Origin: Euryodendron excelsum | Lineage: Eukaryota; Streptophyta; Magnoliopsida; Ericales; Pentaphylacaceae | Direction of reading: 5' to 3' | Assembly: GCA_033060915.1 (NCBI GenBank) | Contig: CM065377.1 | Coordinates: forward strand, 33,111,183-33,175,182 | Length of the DNA: 64,000 bases | In this document: piece by piece, positions 1-11,975 of the stretch | Layout of the letters: each line of letters begins with the position of its first letter | Position numbering within the stretch: position 1 is the stretch's first letter | Notes under the pieces: model-generated | What the model saw: only the letters and a program-made list of their open reading frames with translations | The model's database searches: none | What the model was told of the DNA's origin: nothing | Program-made: the position numbers and the translations under genes

Positions 1-763
1 AAAGGTTAGCCATTAACCCGAGCCAAACCAACCCATGCACACCCCTAGGGTCATTCCCAAACCCAACTCGAACCAAACCAAGTGGAAATGGGCTACATTG
101 TTTTTGAACCCGAGATTGGTAGTTCATATAGCAGGTCACTATCCAACCTGACCCGTGAACGACTCCAAACCCATAAAACCAAACTACTTTATGTACCAGC
201 TTAAAAAAAAGTAACTACTAAACAACCAATTCATTTGAGTTGTTTGCGGGTCAACCTAACTGGTCACTTCTACAATTGGAACGATCCACTTTCATATGTT
301 TTAAATGAATAAAATTAAAAATAGGATTCATTCAGTGGGATTTGAAAAAGAAAAATGAAAACCCTTGAAATCCTTTGGCAATTAGTTAGATTACATGTGA
401 ATTGAAAATAATTAATTCATAATTGGTAGATAGTTACAACCTTGCCCTCTCTTTATTTTTTATTTTTAATTATCTGAGGAGCCTAATATATGGGCACTGT
501 TGTCATCAAAATATTTTGCTTTTCGATTCCTTATTAAACAAATAAGAAGAATTAGAATTTTTTTTTTAATTCCAGTAAATTAATACCAAACACAAAAATG
601 GGATTATCTTAGAAACCCTTTTCTTTGCTATTTTGAAATCCAATTGACAAAAATACATGGTTCCAAACAGTGACTAAATTAAATTGGGTTATTTGTATTC
701 GTAGGGTTTTATTTTATTCAATTTGAAAATGTTATTATATTCTTCAATTTCATTTGTACGTCT
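1..763. other. AT-rich intergenic DNA with hAT-like sequence at its left edge
   Basis: No gene is visible. Bases 1-190 are full of degenerate motifs of the type AACCCGA, CCAAACC and GACCCG, and contain CCCATGCACACCCCTAG at 32-48, which resembles the reverse complement of the GGGGTGTGCATGGG terminus common in plant hAT MITEs. The similar sequence continues beyond it, so this may be the interior of an element cut by the window edge. The rest is AT-rich and featureless. Confidence 0.4.
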
Positions 764-1330
764 ATGTGCAGCTGCCACCAGGTAAAAACTGATCTCCCGC
801 TCTTTCTTTGCCTTCATCTCAAAATTTCCCGGGCTCTCTCCCTACAACCACTCTCTCTCGCTGCCTATCTCTCACTCTCTCTCTCATTCACCACCGGAGG
901 AGTCAACGATCCCCCCACTGCCGATCTCTATACCGTAAGTGCTTCACTCTCTCTGTATTTCATTTTTTTTTCTCCCTGTATTTGGGTGTTGGCTATTCGT
1001 GACTCGAGTTTTGGGGTGGTACGAAGGGCCACTGAGGGGAGGAGGGTGCTGGTGGACGGGAGGGTTATACTGGTGGTAGAGGGGAGGGTTGTAGTGGTGG
1101 TGCAGGTTTGCTCTCGATCATGTCCCTGTTCGCTGAGTCAGTTGATGTCGATGAAGACAGCTTTGGTCACTATCCCATCAATAAAGCAGGACGACCCATT
1201 TTCAACTGAGGCCAGGTTGGCTCTCGATTATGTCCAAAGCCAAACATTTAATGGAGATTGTAAGATAAAAATTAGAGCTTTTGAGTTTCACAATTTTTTT
1301 CCCTTTTCATCTTGTCAATGAGATTTGTAA
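764..1330 (+). repeat. Diverged copy of a segment also found inside the Helitron at 10.7-11.0 kb
   Basis: The stretch from about 1150 to 1300 (AGACAGCTTTGGTCACTATC, CTCTCGATTATGTCC, GAGCTTTTGAGTTTCAC) aligns in the same order with about 10850-11000 (AGAGAGCTTTGGCCATCGTC, CTCTCGAATGTGTCC, GGCTTTTGAGTTTTAC). The upstream part is rich in CTCTCT. A 185-codon open frame crosses it, but its translation is Ser/Leu-rich low complexity with no recognisable domain and the frame is not kept in the other copy, so I treat it as a repeat and not as a gene. Confidence 0.5.
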
Positions 1331-2910
1331 TGTGTGCTGTGGGTTGTAGTGGTGGTGGAGGGTTCTAGCTTTTGACGTTTCTCTATTACTTTTTCATTTT
1401 ATTTTTTTGTTCATGCCTACTACTGATATTTCTAAGAGTATATGTACTGACTGAAGATAGGTAATGTCATATGTAGAACAAAAGGTAATTTCTTATAAAT
1501 TACTCTCTAAATTGGAAAGCAATGCCTACACCCTGATTATTAGTTATTGAAGGCCCCATATTTTGTTTGTTTATTCCAAATTAACGATTTGTGGAAATTG
1601 GTTGGCTTCACTGGTAATGCTTCTTTGATTCATTCATGATTGCGATAAGTTTAACATCGATAATATTATTGTTTTCTTATCCTTATCAATATTATATGCT
1701 TTATCATATTTTACAATTTTTAATTGAATCCAATGATTTATGATTTAGAATCCCAATGAAACTGAACCCATTCACGTCACATTATCTTTCTTTTGTAAAT
1801 GATTACCTGATTCATATTACCTGATCCATTCATGTCATAGTTTCCCCTTTTCTTTAGTAATTTTTCTGCTTCATATGATTTTTACAATTGAATTGGTCTG
1901 GATGTGACAAGTGGTAAAATATATGTGGTGTTTTTAATTTTCTTTGGGCTCTGGGAAGATGACGCTTCTAGTAACATCTAATGTCCATCAAATTAAGTGC
2001 ATCATTTGTGATTATAACACACACATATATAGGTTTCTCAGCACAAATAGTACGTTGTTTATTTATCTATATCCATGTCAACTAGGTGAAGACAAATCTT
2101 TAGGCTTGCTAATCGTAGAGAACAAAAACAAATTTTGTTCTGTGAATGGCATATTAAAAGGAAGTGATATAAATGATTAGTCATCAATTAAACAAAGATA
2201 ATGTCACAGAAAAATAGTAATCTCTTTTAATCTGGTAGCTAATCCCACACCAAATTTGAAATCTCACACCCACCTGGTCTTATGTTTTTCCTTAAAATTT
2301 AATATGATTAGTTCAAAATCCATAAAATCTATGTCTTGCCCAACACTCACTCCTCCTACGGTTGTACTGGACACCACCAAGGCACGTGGAGTTGTCCATT
2401 CACATGGTGTCCCATGTTGGTTGGCCACTTAATCCCTGCTATTGTATCAGACTTCATATTGGTGTTTACTTTTATCTTTTCGTTCTCCATTGTTGATTTA
2501 CAAGACATTTTTGTTGTGTTAAGATAGCATAGCTGACAAGATAGATTTAACTGTTTTACATGGAAAATCGTAAGAGGTAAATTATTTGATTGAATTTATT
2601 GAGTAAAATATTAATCATTGACTGTAGTGTTCATTACGACTACTTCTTAAAGTTGTTTATATAGCCTACTTGGGTACTATTTGTTGTGATCACTAAATAT
2701 AATAATATGAACAAAATTAATGATTTTTGTGTACAAACCATTTATTCTCCAATTTCTATTGTCTGACTACCATGCTCTAAATATTTAATTTATTTCATAT
2801 CCCTTGTTTCACTCTTGTCATTTTTATTATAAATAACACATATACATCATTAATAGTAATGTGTTTCATTCATTCATGTAATGATATGTTGACATTATAT
2901 GGATTTCAAG
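1331..2910. other. AT-rich DNA without a recognisable gene, probably CACTA 5' flank
   Basis: Only short unsupported open frames occur. Because the CACTA transposase starts at 2911, this stretch probably includes the 5' part of that element, but I found no CACTACAA terminus or subterminal repeats here, so the left end is missing, degraded or outside the window. Confidence 0.4.
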
Positions 2911-3052
2911 ATGGATAGGAGTTGGATGGAGATTCATAATAGAAGGCACCCTCAGTATATTAAATGCAACAATATCGATGAGATGACTCTAGATGAAGTT
3001 GAGGAGCATATGTTTGCATGGGGGGTGGTAGTTGGGTATAGTCGATAGGTTC
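2911..3052 (+). pseudogene. CACTA TNP2 transposase, N-terminal exon, left part
   Basis: The ATG at 2911 opens a frame beginning MDRSWM, the usual start of the transposase-associated domain at the N-terminus of plant TNP2 proteins. It continues to EEHMFAWGVVVGYSR, matching the family pattern of an EHLF..GF..GYTRW core. The next codon, expected to be Trp (TGG), is TAG. The frame is then cut by the LTR beginning at 3053 and resumes after 6482. The domain is shorter than usual, since the segment with the conserved cysteines is missing or reduced. It is non-functional. Confidence 0.8.
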
Positions 3053-3189
3053 TGTAATATCCCAAACCTCCATTTATTTATATTAATGAAAATTTCTAGT
3101 ATTTGTATTGTTTAATATTAATTATTGCCTTATTTGAGTCAAGAGTCACCAATGAGAGCTTGTGTTGTGGCTTAAGCCTATAGGATGAG

Positions 3190-3227
3190 ACACATGGGAA
3201 TTATTCCCATGTGTGTCATTTTATATA
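3190..3227 (+). promoter_or_regulatory. LTR core promoter: perfect dyad followed by TATA-like box
   Basis: ACACATGGGAA at 3190-3200 and its exact reverse complement at 3204-3214 form an 11-bp-arm dyad with a 3-base centre. TTATATA (3221-3227) follows six bases later. The purine-rich leader of the retrotransposon transcript comes next. The promoter role is inferred from position. Confidence 0.5.
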
Positions 3228-4826
3228 CTCTTATATACACATAAAACAAACACACACATAGATACACACACACACACCCCCGATCGGTTAAGAAAGGGAG
3301 AAAAGAGAGAAGGAGAGAGGGAAAGGGAGATTGAAGGAAAAAGAGCTTAAAGGAGAGGTGAAGGAAGAGATTGAAGCCATTAGAAGACTTGGGCAAGCTT
3401 GAAGAAAGGTAGAGTTTCACCTCTTTCTATAATTATATATGCGTATGTATCTATCTTTGTGGGTTGTGTTATTGGGTTGTTGTGGGTGACTCTTTTGAGT
3501 CCCAAAATGGCTAAATATAGAGTATTGTAAACCCCATTAAAAGATTTGAGAGTTTGGGATGGAAATCTCCAACTTATGCAAGTTAGGACTTGGATTCCTA
3601 AAACTCCAGATTCCTTCGTTTTACTTGTTTAAAGTGTTTGATTTTGAGTTATTGTGGTCTTCTTGGGTCAATCTTTGGACCCTAGAAGCATTAGAAGGGT
3701 TTGTGAGAGTTTTGATGGAGTTTGGTTTTGGTTTGAGTGAAGTTTGGGGATTTTCGGGTTTAAAATCTGGGTTTTTAGCTTTCGAGGTGACTCTTTTGCT
3801 TCTAAAGCCAACACTTTTACCCAGAGAACTCCCATATTCATCCTTTTAGCTTTGGAGGCAAATCTTTTGCTTCTAAAGCCGATACTTTTACCCAGAGAAC
3901 TCCTAGATTCATCCATTTAGCTTTAGAGTCGACACTTTTGTTCAGTCCCCGGTTTCACTTTTCAGCTCAGACACTGTTTAGTAAAACGGGCATAACTTTC
4001 TCTAGAAAACTCGAATTCAGGTACCATTTGAAGCATTGGATAGTAGACTCATAGACTTTTGTTTTTTAAAATTTTTTTAAATGCTCTAATTCATTATAGA
4101 TTGAGAGATATTGAATTTTGAAGTTGACCCAAAATTCTATCAGCCTTCCAAAACTTTAGTCCATTTTCTATGGGGCATAACTTCTTCATCCGAAATGTGT
4201 TTTTAGCCCATGACCTATCAAATTAAAGCCGTTTAAGCCTATTTTCAAATGGAACTAACCTAGGGTGTGAAATCTTCCTTGAGAAGTGTTTGAGATGCAA
4301 TGAAGGAGTCGATCTCTCGGCTTCCATGTTCAAACCTTAACCTTGTGTTCTCGTTTTACATTAACGACTTATCCTAGGGTTTAGCCTCGCTCTCCTGTTG
4401 TTCGAGTGAGGTGTTGTTGAGTCGGGGTTGAGGGACTTATGTGTTTAGCCTCAGTGTACGTGTTATTGCCTTGCCATATAGTCTTGTATTGATATTTCCA
4501 TACTTCTATGTGCATTTTGTGTAGGAACACTTTGTCTACCACCCATTCTATTGGAGAGAGGCGAGTAACGACGTGCCATAAGTAAAATCCTATTACCTTC
4601 AAGATGCTTTGAGTTCAATTACATATCATGCAATGATTTTCATATATTTTCAATGCATTAATGTTTACGTTTAAGTATAAACGTTATGTTTTTGAAATGC
4701 ATGCAAGCTATACTTATGTTATGAGTTAAAACCCATGGACTAGAACATTCACATAAAGTAGATGTAAGATTTCTAACGTACGACTCTAACTCAAGGTCTT
4801 TTCATGGCAAGACTTTAATCTAGCCT

Positions 4827-4931
4827 GATAGTCCTACACTAGGAGACGTGAAATAAACTATGCTAGTCCTACACTAAGGAATGTGAAATAAACTATGCTA
4901 GTCCTAAGATAGGGGATGCGAAATAAACTAT
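4827..4931 (+). repeat. Three 35-bp tandem repeats in the solo LTR
   Basis: The unit contains TAGTCCTACACTA...GTGAAATAAACTAT and occurs at 4827-4861, 4862-4896 and 4897-4931 with a few changes. A fourth diverged copy lies at about 4973-5010 after a spacer with GGTCTTTCGTGGCAAGAC. Confidence 0.85.
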
Positions 4932-5039
4932 CGACATGTAAGGTCTTTCGTGGCAAGACCCTAAACTAGCAATGATGGTCCTACGATAGGGGACACGAAA
5001 TAATCTATCACCATGATGGGAGACGTCGCTTGGTTTAAA

Positions 5040-5395
5040 AGTCTAGGTGTGACCGTTATGGTTACCATAACTGAGCATAGCTTTTATGATTGACTTAATA
5101 AGCCTATGTGTGACCTTTATGGTTACTATAACTGAGCGTAGCTCTTATAATTGGCGCAAGGAGCCTATGTGTGACCCCTCTGGTTGCTAATGACTGAGCG
5201 TAGCTCTTAATGACTGAGCCTAGCTCTCATGATTGGCCTAAAGTGCCTATGCGTGACCTTCATGGTTACTATGTCGGCCTAAAGAGCCTATGCGTGACCT
5301 TCATGGTTACTATGTTGGCCTAAAGAGCCTATGCGTGACCTTCATGGTTACTATGTTGGCCTAAAGAGCCTACGCGTGACCCTTATGGTTACTAT
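5040..5395 (+). repeat. Minisatellite of about 61-bp units passing into 41-bp units
   Basis: The first units (about 5040-5230) contain GTGTGACC...ATGGTTACTATAACTGAGCGTAGCTC. The later ones (about 5233-5395) are four 41-bp copies of GGCCTAAAGAGCCTATGCG plus GTGACCTTCATGGTTACTATG. The short unit looks like the long one with the ACTGAGCGTAGCTC part deleted. Confidence 0.8.
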
Positions 5396-6482
5396 GATAC
5401 TTAACACCAGAAAGACCTTTTAAGTAGGGTGAAGCGAGGGATATGGTTGCCTAATGTAAAGACATGACACACGTATGTTCTAGAATGAGTAATATGATTT
5501 GTTCAAATGCTTCACAACAAGTTACATATGTTTTTACAAGTACTAATGTCACGATACCTCACATTCATATGACATTATGATATGCCCATACAATAGCATG
5601 CCATGGCATGCTTATGACAGCTACGTTATGTTTTACAAAATCATGTTATGTGTTATGCCTCACTCCTATGATACAATGTTCGAAACGTTATAGTATCTCA
5701 ATGTGATATTTATGTTACTTATGTTTTCAAAGCTACGCTTTATAAGTTACTATGGATGGTAATATTTGATGTACCTTATATTATACGGCGAGCCAAGATG
5801 TACGCTTACAAGATATGGTATGCTATGCTCATGACAAGTTATGTCACGCTCAAGTAGTTCATGCTATAACACACCTGCCTCTCTTCTTTAACATTATGTT
5901 TTTAGAATGATGAAATGTTTTAATACAAAAGCCTATGCTTCAAGTGTCTTTAAGATTGTACTTATGCAATTCTACGTTCATGCCACTCATGCATAAATGT
6001 ACCTTTATTCTTATGTACATTAAATGTAAATATAGTATATGGTATTTCATGCTCATGTGTTGTTGTTACTCACTAAATAGTAGCTTATCTTTTTCTAAAA
6101 ATGTTTTCAGGTGAACAAACTGGGAGGCCTTGAAGGAGGTCCATTACGTGGACATGTGGATTGCGGCCCACGGGCCTTATGTTATGTACTAATATAGGGG
6201 TTGGACCCTAATGTTTTGTAATATTAATGTTATAATTGTGGTGGCCTTTGATAGGCTTACCTTATAGAATGATTATGTTTCAGAGATTAGGCACAGCTCT
6301 ATTATGTATGACACGTTTTACTTTACGCTTATAAAGTTTTAAATTCCGCAATTATGTATCTTTTAAATGATAAATGCATAGGTGTTCAACTGGGTTATGC
6401 AATGCAGCCTTAGGTAGCCAAGCTATTGGTTGGTCATGCACCCTAAATCCGTATAGGCCGGGTTCCGGGTCATGACAGGTTC

Positions 6483-9400
6483 ATCAAGGGAAAAAGTATG
6501 ATCATGAATGTAATGACAATGATAATGATCCTATGGTTGAAGAAGAGGGCAATAGTGTGAATGACATGCAAGAAATACTAGATGATGTGCGTTGTGAAAG
6601 ATTCACATATGATTGGTCAGGGGTGACATCTAAGAGCCATAGTCCTGATATACCTAGTGGATCCAATGGAGAAACGAATAAATTTTTCAAGTTAATGAGC
6701 GATGCGGAGCAAGAACTTTACAAAGATTGTCAGAAGTTCTCTAAATTATCTTTTATTGTAAAGTTGCTTCACATAAAGTTAATTAATAAGTGGAGTGACA
6801 AGTCATTAACAATGTTACTTAAGCTATTGAAGGATGCATTTCCTTCTGGGGCAAAAATCCCTAAAAAACCATGATGAGGCTGAGAAAGTTGTTCAAGACC
6901 TAGGCCTTGGCTATGAAAAGATACATGTATGTAAGAATGACTACGTACTATTCTGGAAAGAGTATAAATCTGCAGACAAGTGTCCCTCATGTAAAGCATC
7001 TAGGTACAAATGTAAAAAGGGGAAGGGTAAGCAGGTTCCTCACAAAGTATTGAGATATTTCCCTTTGATACCAAGGCTAAAGAGAATGTTTGCCTCAAGG
7101 AAGATAGCTGCAGATATGAAATGGCATAAGGAAAAGCGAATCGAGGAAGATAGCGTATTGTATCATCCTGCAGACTCTGAAGCATGGAAAGACTTTGTCA
7201 AAAAACACAATTCATTTGCTAGTAATCCTCACAATGTTAAGCTTGGGTTGGCAAGTGATAGTTTCAATCCATTTGGAAACATGAGTACCTCATACAGTAT
7301 GTGACCAGTAATTCTTGTCCCGTATAATTTGCCGCCATGGAAATGTATGAAGGATCCATTTTTCATGATGACTCTTCTTATTCTTGGGCGTAAGGCTCTT
7401 GGAATTGACATCGAAGTGTTTTTACAGCCGTTGATAGTTGAGTTAAAAGAACTTTGGGATACAAGTGTTGAGACTTATGATGCATCTAGTGACCAAAATT
7501 TTGAGTTACATGCTGCATTGGTATGGACCATTCATGACTTCCCTGCACATGCAATGTTGTCTGGTTGGAGCACTAAAGGGAAATTAGCTTGCCCGACGTG
7601 TAAAGAAAATGCATCTTATCAATACTTACATCATGGGAGAAAGACTTGTTATATGGGACATAGTCGATTCTTACTGACAGATCACCATTTATGGGAAAGT
7701 AAGCATTCTTTTGATGGTAAGGTACAATGTAGGTGGAGACCAAAAATATTATCTGGACAAGATGTGATTAAACAATTGAAAAATGTGGTGCAACCAACAT
7801 ATGGGAAGGTAGATGAACATGGAAAGATAAGAAAACGGTCTCCTACTTACTTGAATTGGTCAAAGCAGAGCATTTTCTTTGAATTCCCTTATTGGAAAAC
7901 CCTCAAGATTTGCCACAATCTCGATGTCATGCATATTGAGAAGAATGTATGTGATAGTATCATCGGAACTTTATTGAACATTCAGGGAAAAACAAAAGAC
8001 ACATATAAGGCTCGACCTGATATGTAGGATATGGGGATAAGGCCTGAGCTACATCCAAAGCATGTGAATGAGAAAATATACATCCCTTCTATAGGTTACA
8101 CTTTCTCCCCGGCTGAAAAAAAGGGGTTTTTGTGAATTCCTAAGTTCAGTAAAATTTCCAAATGGCTATGCCTCAAACATTTCTCGATGTGTGAGTATCA
8201 GCGATTGTCATATAACAGGACTTAAAAGTCATGATTGTCATGTCCCATTACAACGACTTCTTCCTTTTGCACTTCGTAGATATTTACAGAAGGATGTGTC
8301 TAAGACATTAATTGAGATGGGTTTATTTTTCAAAGAGTTGACATCGAAGACATTAAATATAGATGTGTTACAATGACTGAAGAATGACATTATTTTTTTC
8401 TTATGCAAGTTGGAAAAAATATTCCCACAAGGTTTTTTTGATGTAATGATCCACCTGACAATTCACCTAGCAGATGAGGCACTGATTGCTGGACCAGTGC
8501 AATATCGGTGGATGTACCCCTTTGAAAGGTATTTATCACAATTAACAAATACTTCTAAAAGCTTTGCATTTTACTATTCGTCTTGAAAGTGTAGTGGGTT
8601 GATTGTATGTATTGATATGTTCATTAATAGTTACATGAAAATCCTAAAGGAGTATGTATGTAACAAAGCTCGTCCTGAAGGATCCATTGCTGAAGGTTAC
8701 ATTAATATGGAATGCATGAACTTCTGTTCGATGTACTTTGAAGGGATTGAAACGTAATAGAACAGAGCAAAACTATGAAGGAGATCCATTGGTTGAGCAA
8801 GCTAAAGGAATGCCCATATTTGCCCAAATTGCTCGTGGATTGGGAGCTGCACATTGTGAGGAGCTTAATTTGGAAGATCTAGCCAGAGTTCAATCATATG
8901 TGTTGAACAACTGTGAGGAAGTATACCCCTATATAGAGTGAGTTAACTACTAATAAAACTTTGGGTTTAATTTCAGTTTTTGAGTTTCATTTCCAAAATT
9001 CATATCCTATCTAAGTGCAAGTCATGTTTTATAGGAAACATAAGGAAGAGCTCAAGGGAGAAAGCAACCGAAACGTAGAAAAGAGGCATCAAGAGAATTT
9101 TCAAGCGTGATTTCTAGAACGGGTAAGGATTATAAGTCATGTGAAGCATTTTAGTGCATTTTAGTTACTCTCCCATTATATGCCATAATTAAATGATATA
9201 TATTTTTGTACGTTAATCTTATTCACATGTGAAACTAGGTGACACAACAATGGAAAGAAGGCTATGAAGGTGTAGACTATCAACTTCTAAATTTGGCTTG
9301 GGGTCCTGATCCTGAAGTGGCACGATATAGTGGTTACATAATTAATGGGCTTCGGTTTCATACTCAAGAATGCGAGAATCACCGTAATACCCAGAATTGT

Positions 9401-10000
9401 GGTCTAGTTGTGAAGGGTGACCATCAAGGGCAGAGTATTGATTTTTACGGTGTCGTTACAGATGTTATTGAGTTATCATATTTAGGTAGAAACCGTGTTA
9501 CCCTTTTCAAGTGTGATTGGTGGAATGTTGGCAAGGCATCAGGTGTACTTGTGGATGAACACAACTTTTTTAGTGTCAACATAACAAAAACATGGTATGC
9601 AGATGAGCCTTTTGTGCTAGCATCTCAGGCAGAACAAGTTTTCTATTTGAGTGACACAAGGAATGGTGCTAATTGGTGAGTTGTATATAAGATATTTCCT
9701 CAAGTAATATATGACATTCCAGAACAAGAAGAAGGAGAGGACGAGGAACATGAGCCATACCAAGAGGATGAGTCATATGGATTTGGCAATACAGTTGAGG
9801 TTATTGATCAACTCGTAATGATGCACAGAGATGACATGGAGTTGGTACATATTGATATCAATACCATACCAAGTGATGAGGAAAGAGAAGAGAATAAAGA
9901 TTCTTTTATAGACGATAACAGTGAAATGCATGATGTTGAGTCCTCTACTGATGATACTACAGAGGGAGATAATATGTCAATAGATAGTGACACTGAATAG
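6483..10000 (+). pseudogene. CACTA TNP2-type transposase (Transposase_21 type), remainder, decayed
   Basis: The reading frame of the exon at 2911 continues here. Recognisable parts in order: an acidic stretch; the zinc-like CPSCKASRYKC (about 6980); a DSFNPFGN motif (about 7256) for the family DGFNPFG; CPTC (about 7590); the hallmark LDVMHIEKNV (about 7920); DCHV..QRLLPFALR (about 8230); and MYPFERYL (about 8513). The C-terminal part (9239-9680) resembles the DUF4216 domain (CDWWNV at about 9510), followed by an acidic tail ending at 10000. Several codons are now stops, among them TGG to TGA near 7302 and CAG to TAG near 8025, and there are frameshifts near 6840 and 8130. It would have bound and cut CACTA ends, but is dead. 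Confidence 0.85.
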
Positions 10001-10521
10001 TAGCAAATTACTTAAATTTTTGCAAATATGTCTTTTCCAATTCACTAAAATTAAATGGATCGATATTTGTGAAAGCATTTTGGTCTTGTGATACTTTTGT
10101 AGCTTGTTATGTATCAATAATTAGTGGTTTTCATATTACTCTTCAAATTTTATTGATTTGAGGTACGTGTGGACTTATCATGCTTTTTTTTCTTTAATTT
10201 ATTGTTATAAAAGCAATTATTGTTAAACTAATTATAACTGTTGTACAAAAACTTATTACATATGTCAACTAGAGGATGAGATTGAGGTTGAGGCTGAGGT
10301 CGAGGATTGACTACATCAGCACATGCAGCTGAAGGATCGTTAGGATCGACCCTTAATGTAGAGCGAAGTTCATATATTAATCCACAGTCATCTGAGACTG
10401 TGGAACAAAGCACATCCATGACAACTGGTATGTGTTATAGCATAATGAATATGTTTACAAGGCATAAATTGATAAAAAAATATCCACTTTTTAATTATTG
10501 AAAGCATTATTTTTTGACACA

Positions 10522-11975
10522 TCTATATAATAAAGCAACTAAGTTTTTGAATCTTTGATGGAACATTTGTCCTACGTGGCATACATTTTGTATTCATCTT
10601 CATTGAAAGGCTTAGTTGAATGGCTGAAAATGTGTTAGAGACAAAGTTTGATCTAAAGTTTTAAAACATATAAGATACTTCGATCAAAGGCTCAAGTCCA
10701 TTTTCTACGCCTTTTACACATTCGCTCAGGAACATCACATTAGTGGTCCCACACTCCCATGGCTAACCCAGCAAAACCACCATGGCTACTTTCCTCCTTG
10801 ACCATCAGTTTGCAAACCCATCATCTAACCTCTCTACCATTCGAACTCCACGAAGAGAGCTTTGGCCATCGTCACATCAGCTGAGGCGGACAACGAGTCT
10901 CATTCAAGGCTGAGTCGCCTCTCGAATGTGTCCAATGTCAAAGATTTAAGTCAAATTGTAAGCTAATAATTACGGCTTTTGAGTTTTACAAATGTTATTA
11001 TTATTATTTTTTATTATTTTTATTGAGATTTTTTATCTGTGTTTGATTGTGTATGTGCCCCTTGGACATTTGTTGTCTTTTCTATGTTCTTAAAATTGTA
11101 TTTTCCTTCACTTGATTTCTGTTTGTTCATTGAAACCCTCTCTCTGTCTCGCTATTTTTCTTTGTTATTTTTCCTATGTTCTCTTTTATCTTGCATCTGT
11201 ATTATGGTTTGCAATTTACAAAATATCTTTCTGTCACCCATTTGATTGAACGAACAGGATGCAAAATTTGTAGAAGAACCAAAAGCAGTGCATTACTCAG
11301 GCATGGAGAAATTTGGGGTTCTGTTTCTGCAAGAAGTTTGCTTCTGAATTATAGTTTTCAGGGCACAAAATTGGTGGATACCCTATTATTTTATCATAAG
11401 AAACTGAGCTTATAAGAGTTTCTCTTCTTTTATCCCTATATTCCCCCCTACTTCTGTGCATTTGAAGTCTCTCTTTTTCTCTCACACATGCACACAAATT
11501 CATGTGGTTGTCCTCTGATGATTTTGCACTCAACACCCATTTTGGCTTGCATCACATACATGTCACATACCAGTGAAACTATTTAAAAAGTAAAAACATT
11601 TAAGCCTAATTTATGGATAGAAGTTGCTTTGATTCATTTAGAGAATAACCAAAATTTATGTCTAATTGACTTTGTATTCATTTTTTAGTACTGCTTAGTT
11701 TTTTTTTTTTTTGCATTTTCAAGGTGACTAATTATTTGTTTTTGATTCAGAATTTTTCAAAATACAAACTGTCTTATATGGTTGGGTGGTTGCTTGATCG
11801 ATATTGAAAAAAATGTTTTGTTGGGATTTTAAGCAGGTGTATCTTTAAAAAGGTTTTAGAATAATTTACGAATGTACTCGCGCAGTTTTGATACATAAAG
11901 TTTTAAATTAAAAATTATATGTTAAAGTGACTGCATGTCTATTTAGGAGTGCCGTAGGCACCGGTCATTCCCTAG
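10522..11975 (+). mobile_element. Non-autonomous Helitron, 1454 bp
   Basis: The 5' end is TCTATATAATAAAGC after an A (10521), and CCTACGTGGC follows about 50 bases in, as in many plant Helitrons. The 3' end has the hairpin GTGCC-GTA-GGCAC (11949-11961), ten bases, then CTAG (11972-11975) followed by T (11976). This fits the rule TC...CTRR inserted between A and T without target duplication. No Rep/helicase is encoded. It sits in intron 1 of the second CACTA gene. The interior shares a segment with 1150-1300. Confidence 0.85.

Larger units (their letters stand above)
3053..6477 (+). mobile_element. Solo LTR of a Gypsy element (Tekay/Del-like), 3425 bp, TSD GGTTC
   Basis: It starts TGTAATATCCC and ends CGGGTCATGACA, the TG...CA form typical of Gypsy LTRs, and is flanked by identical five-base duplications GGTTC (3048-3052 and 6478-6482). 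It carries a perfect dyad (3190-3214), a TATA-like TTATATA (3221-3227), a GA-rich leader, two minisatellite arrays (4827-5400) and a TTACTCACT...TTTTCAGGTG motif (about 6067-6114). No internal coding region is present, so it is a solo LTR left by recombination. The lineage is inferred from the termini and length. It sits inside the CACTA transposase exon. Confidence 0.85.

Noticed and set aside
764..1321. 185-codon plus-strand open frame
   Set aside because: Low-complexity Ser/Leu translation over CTCTCT-rich repeat; the homologous segment at 10.85 kb does not keep the frame.
3559..3916. Plus- and minus-strand open frames near 3.6-3.9 kb
   Set aside because: They lie in the leader part of the solo LTR, overlap each other on opposite strands and show no domain.
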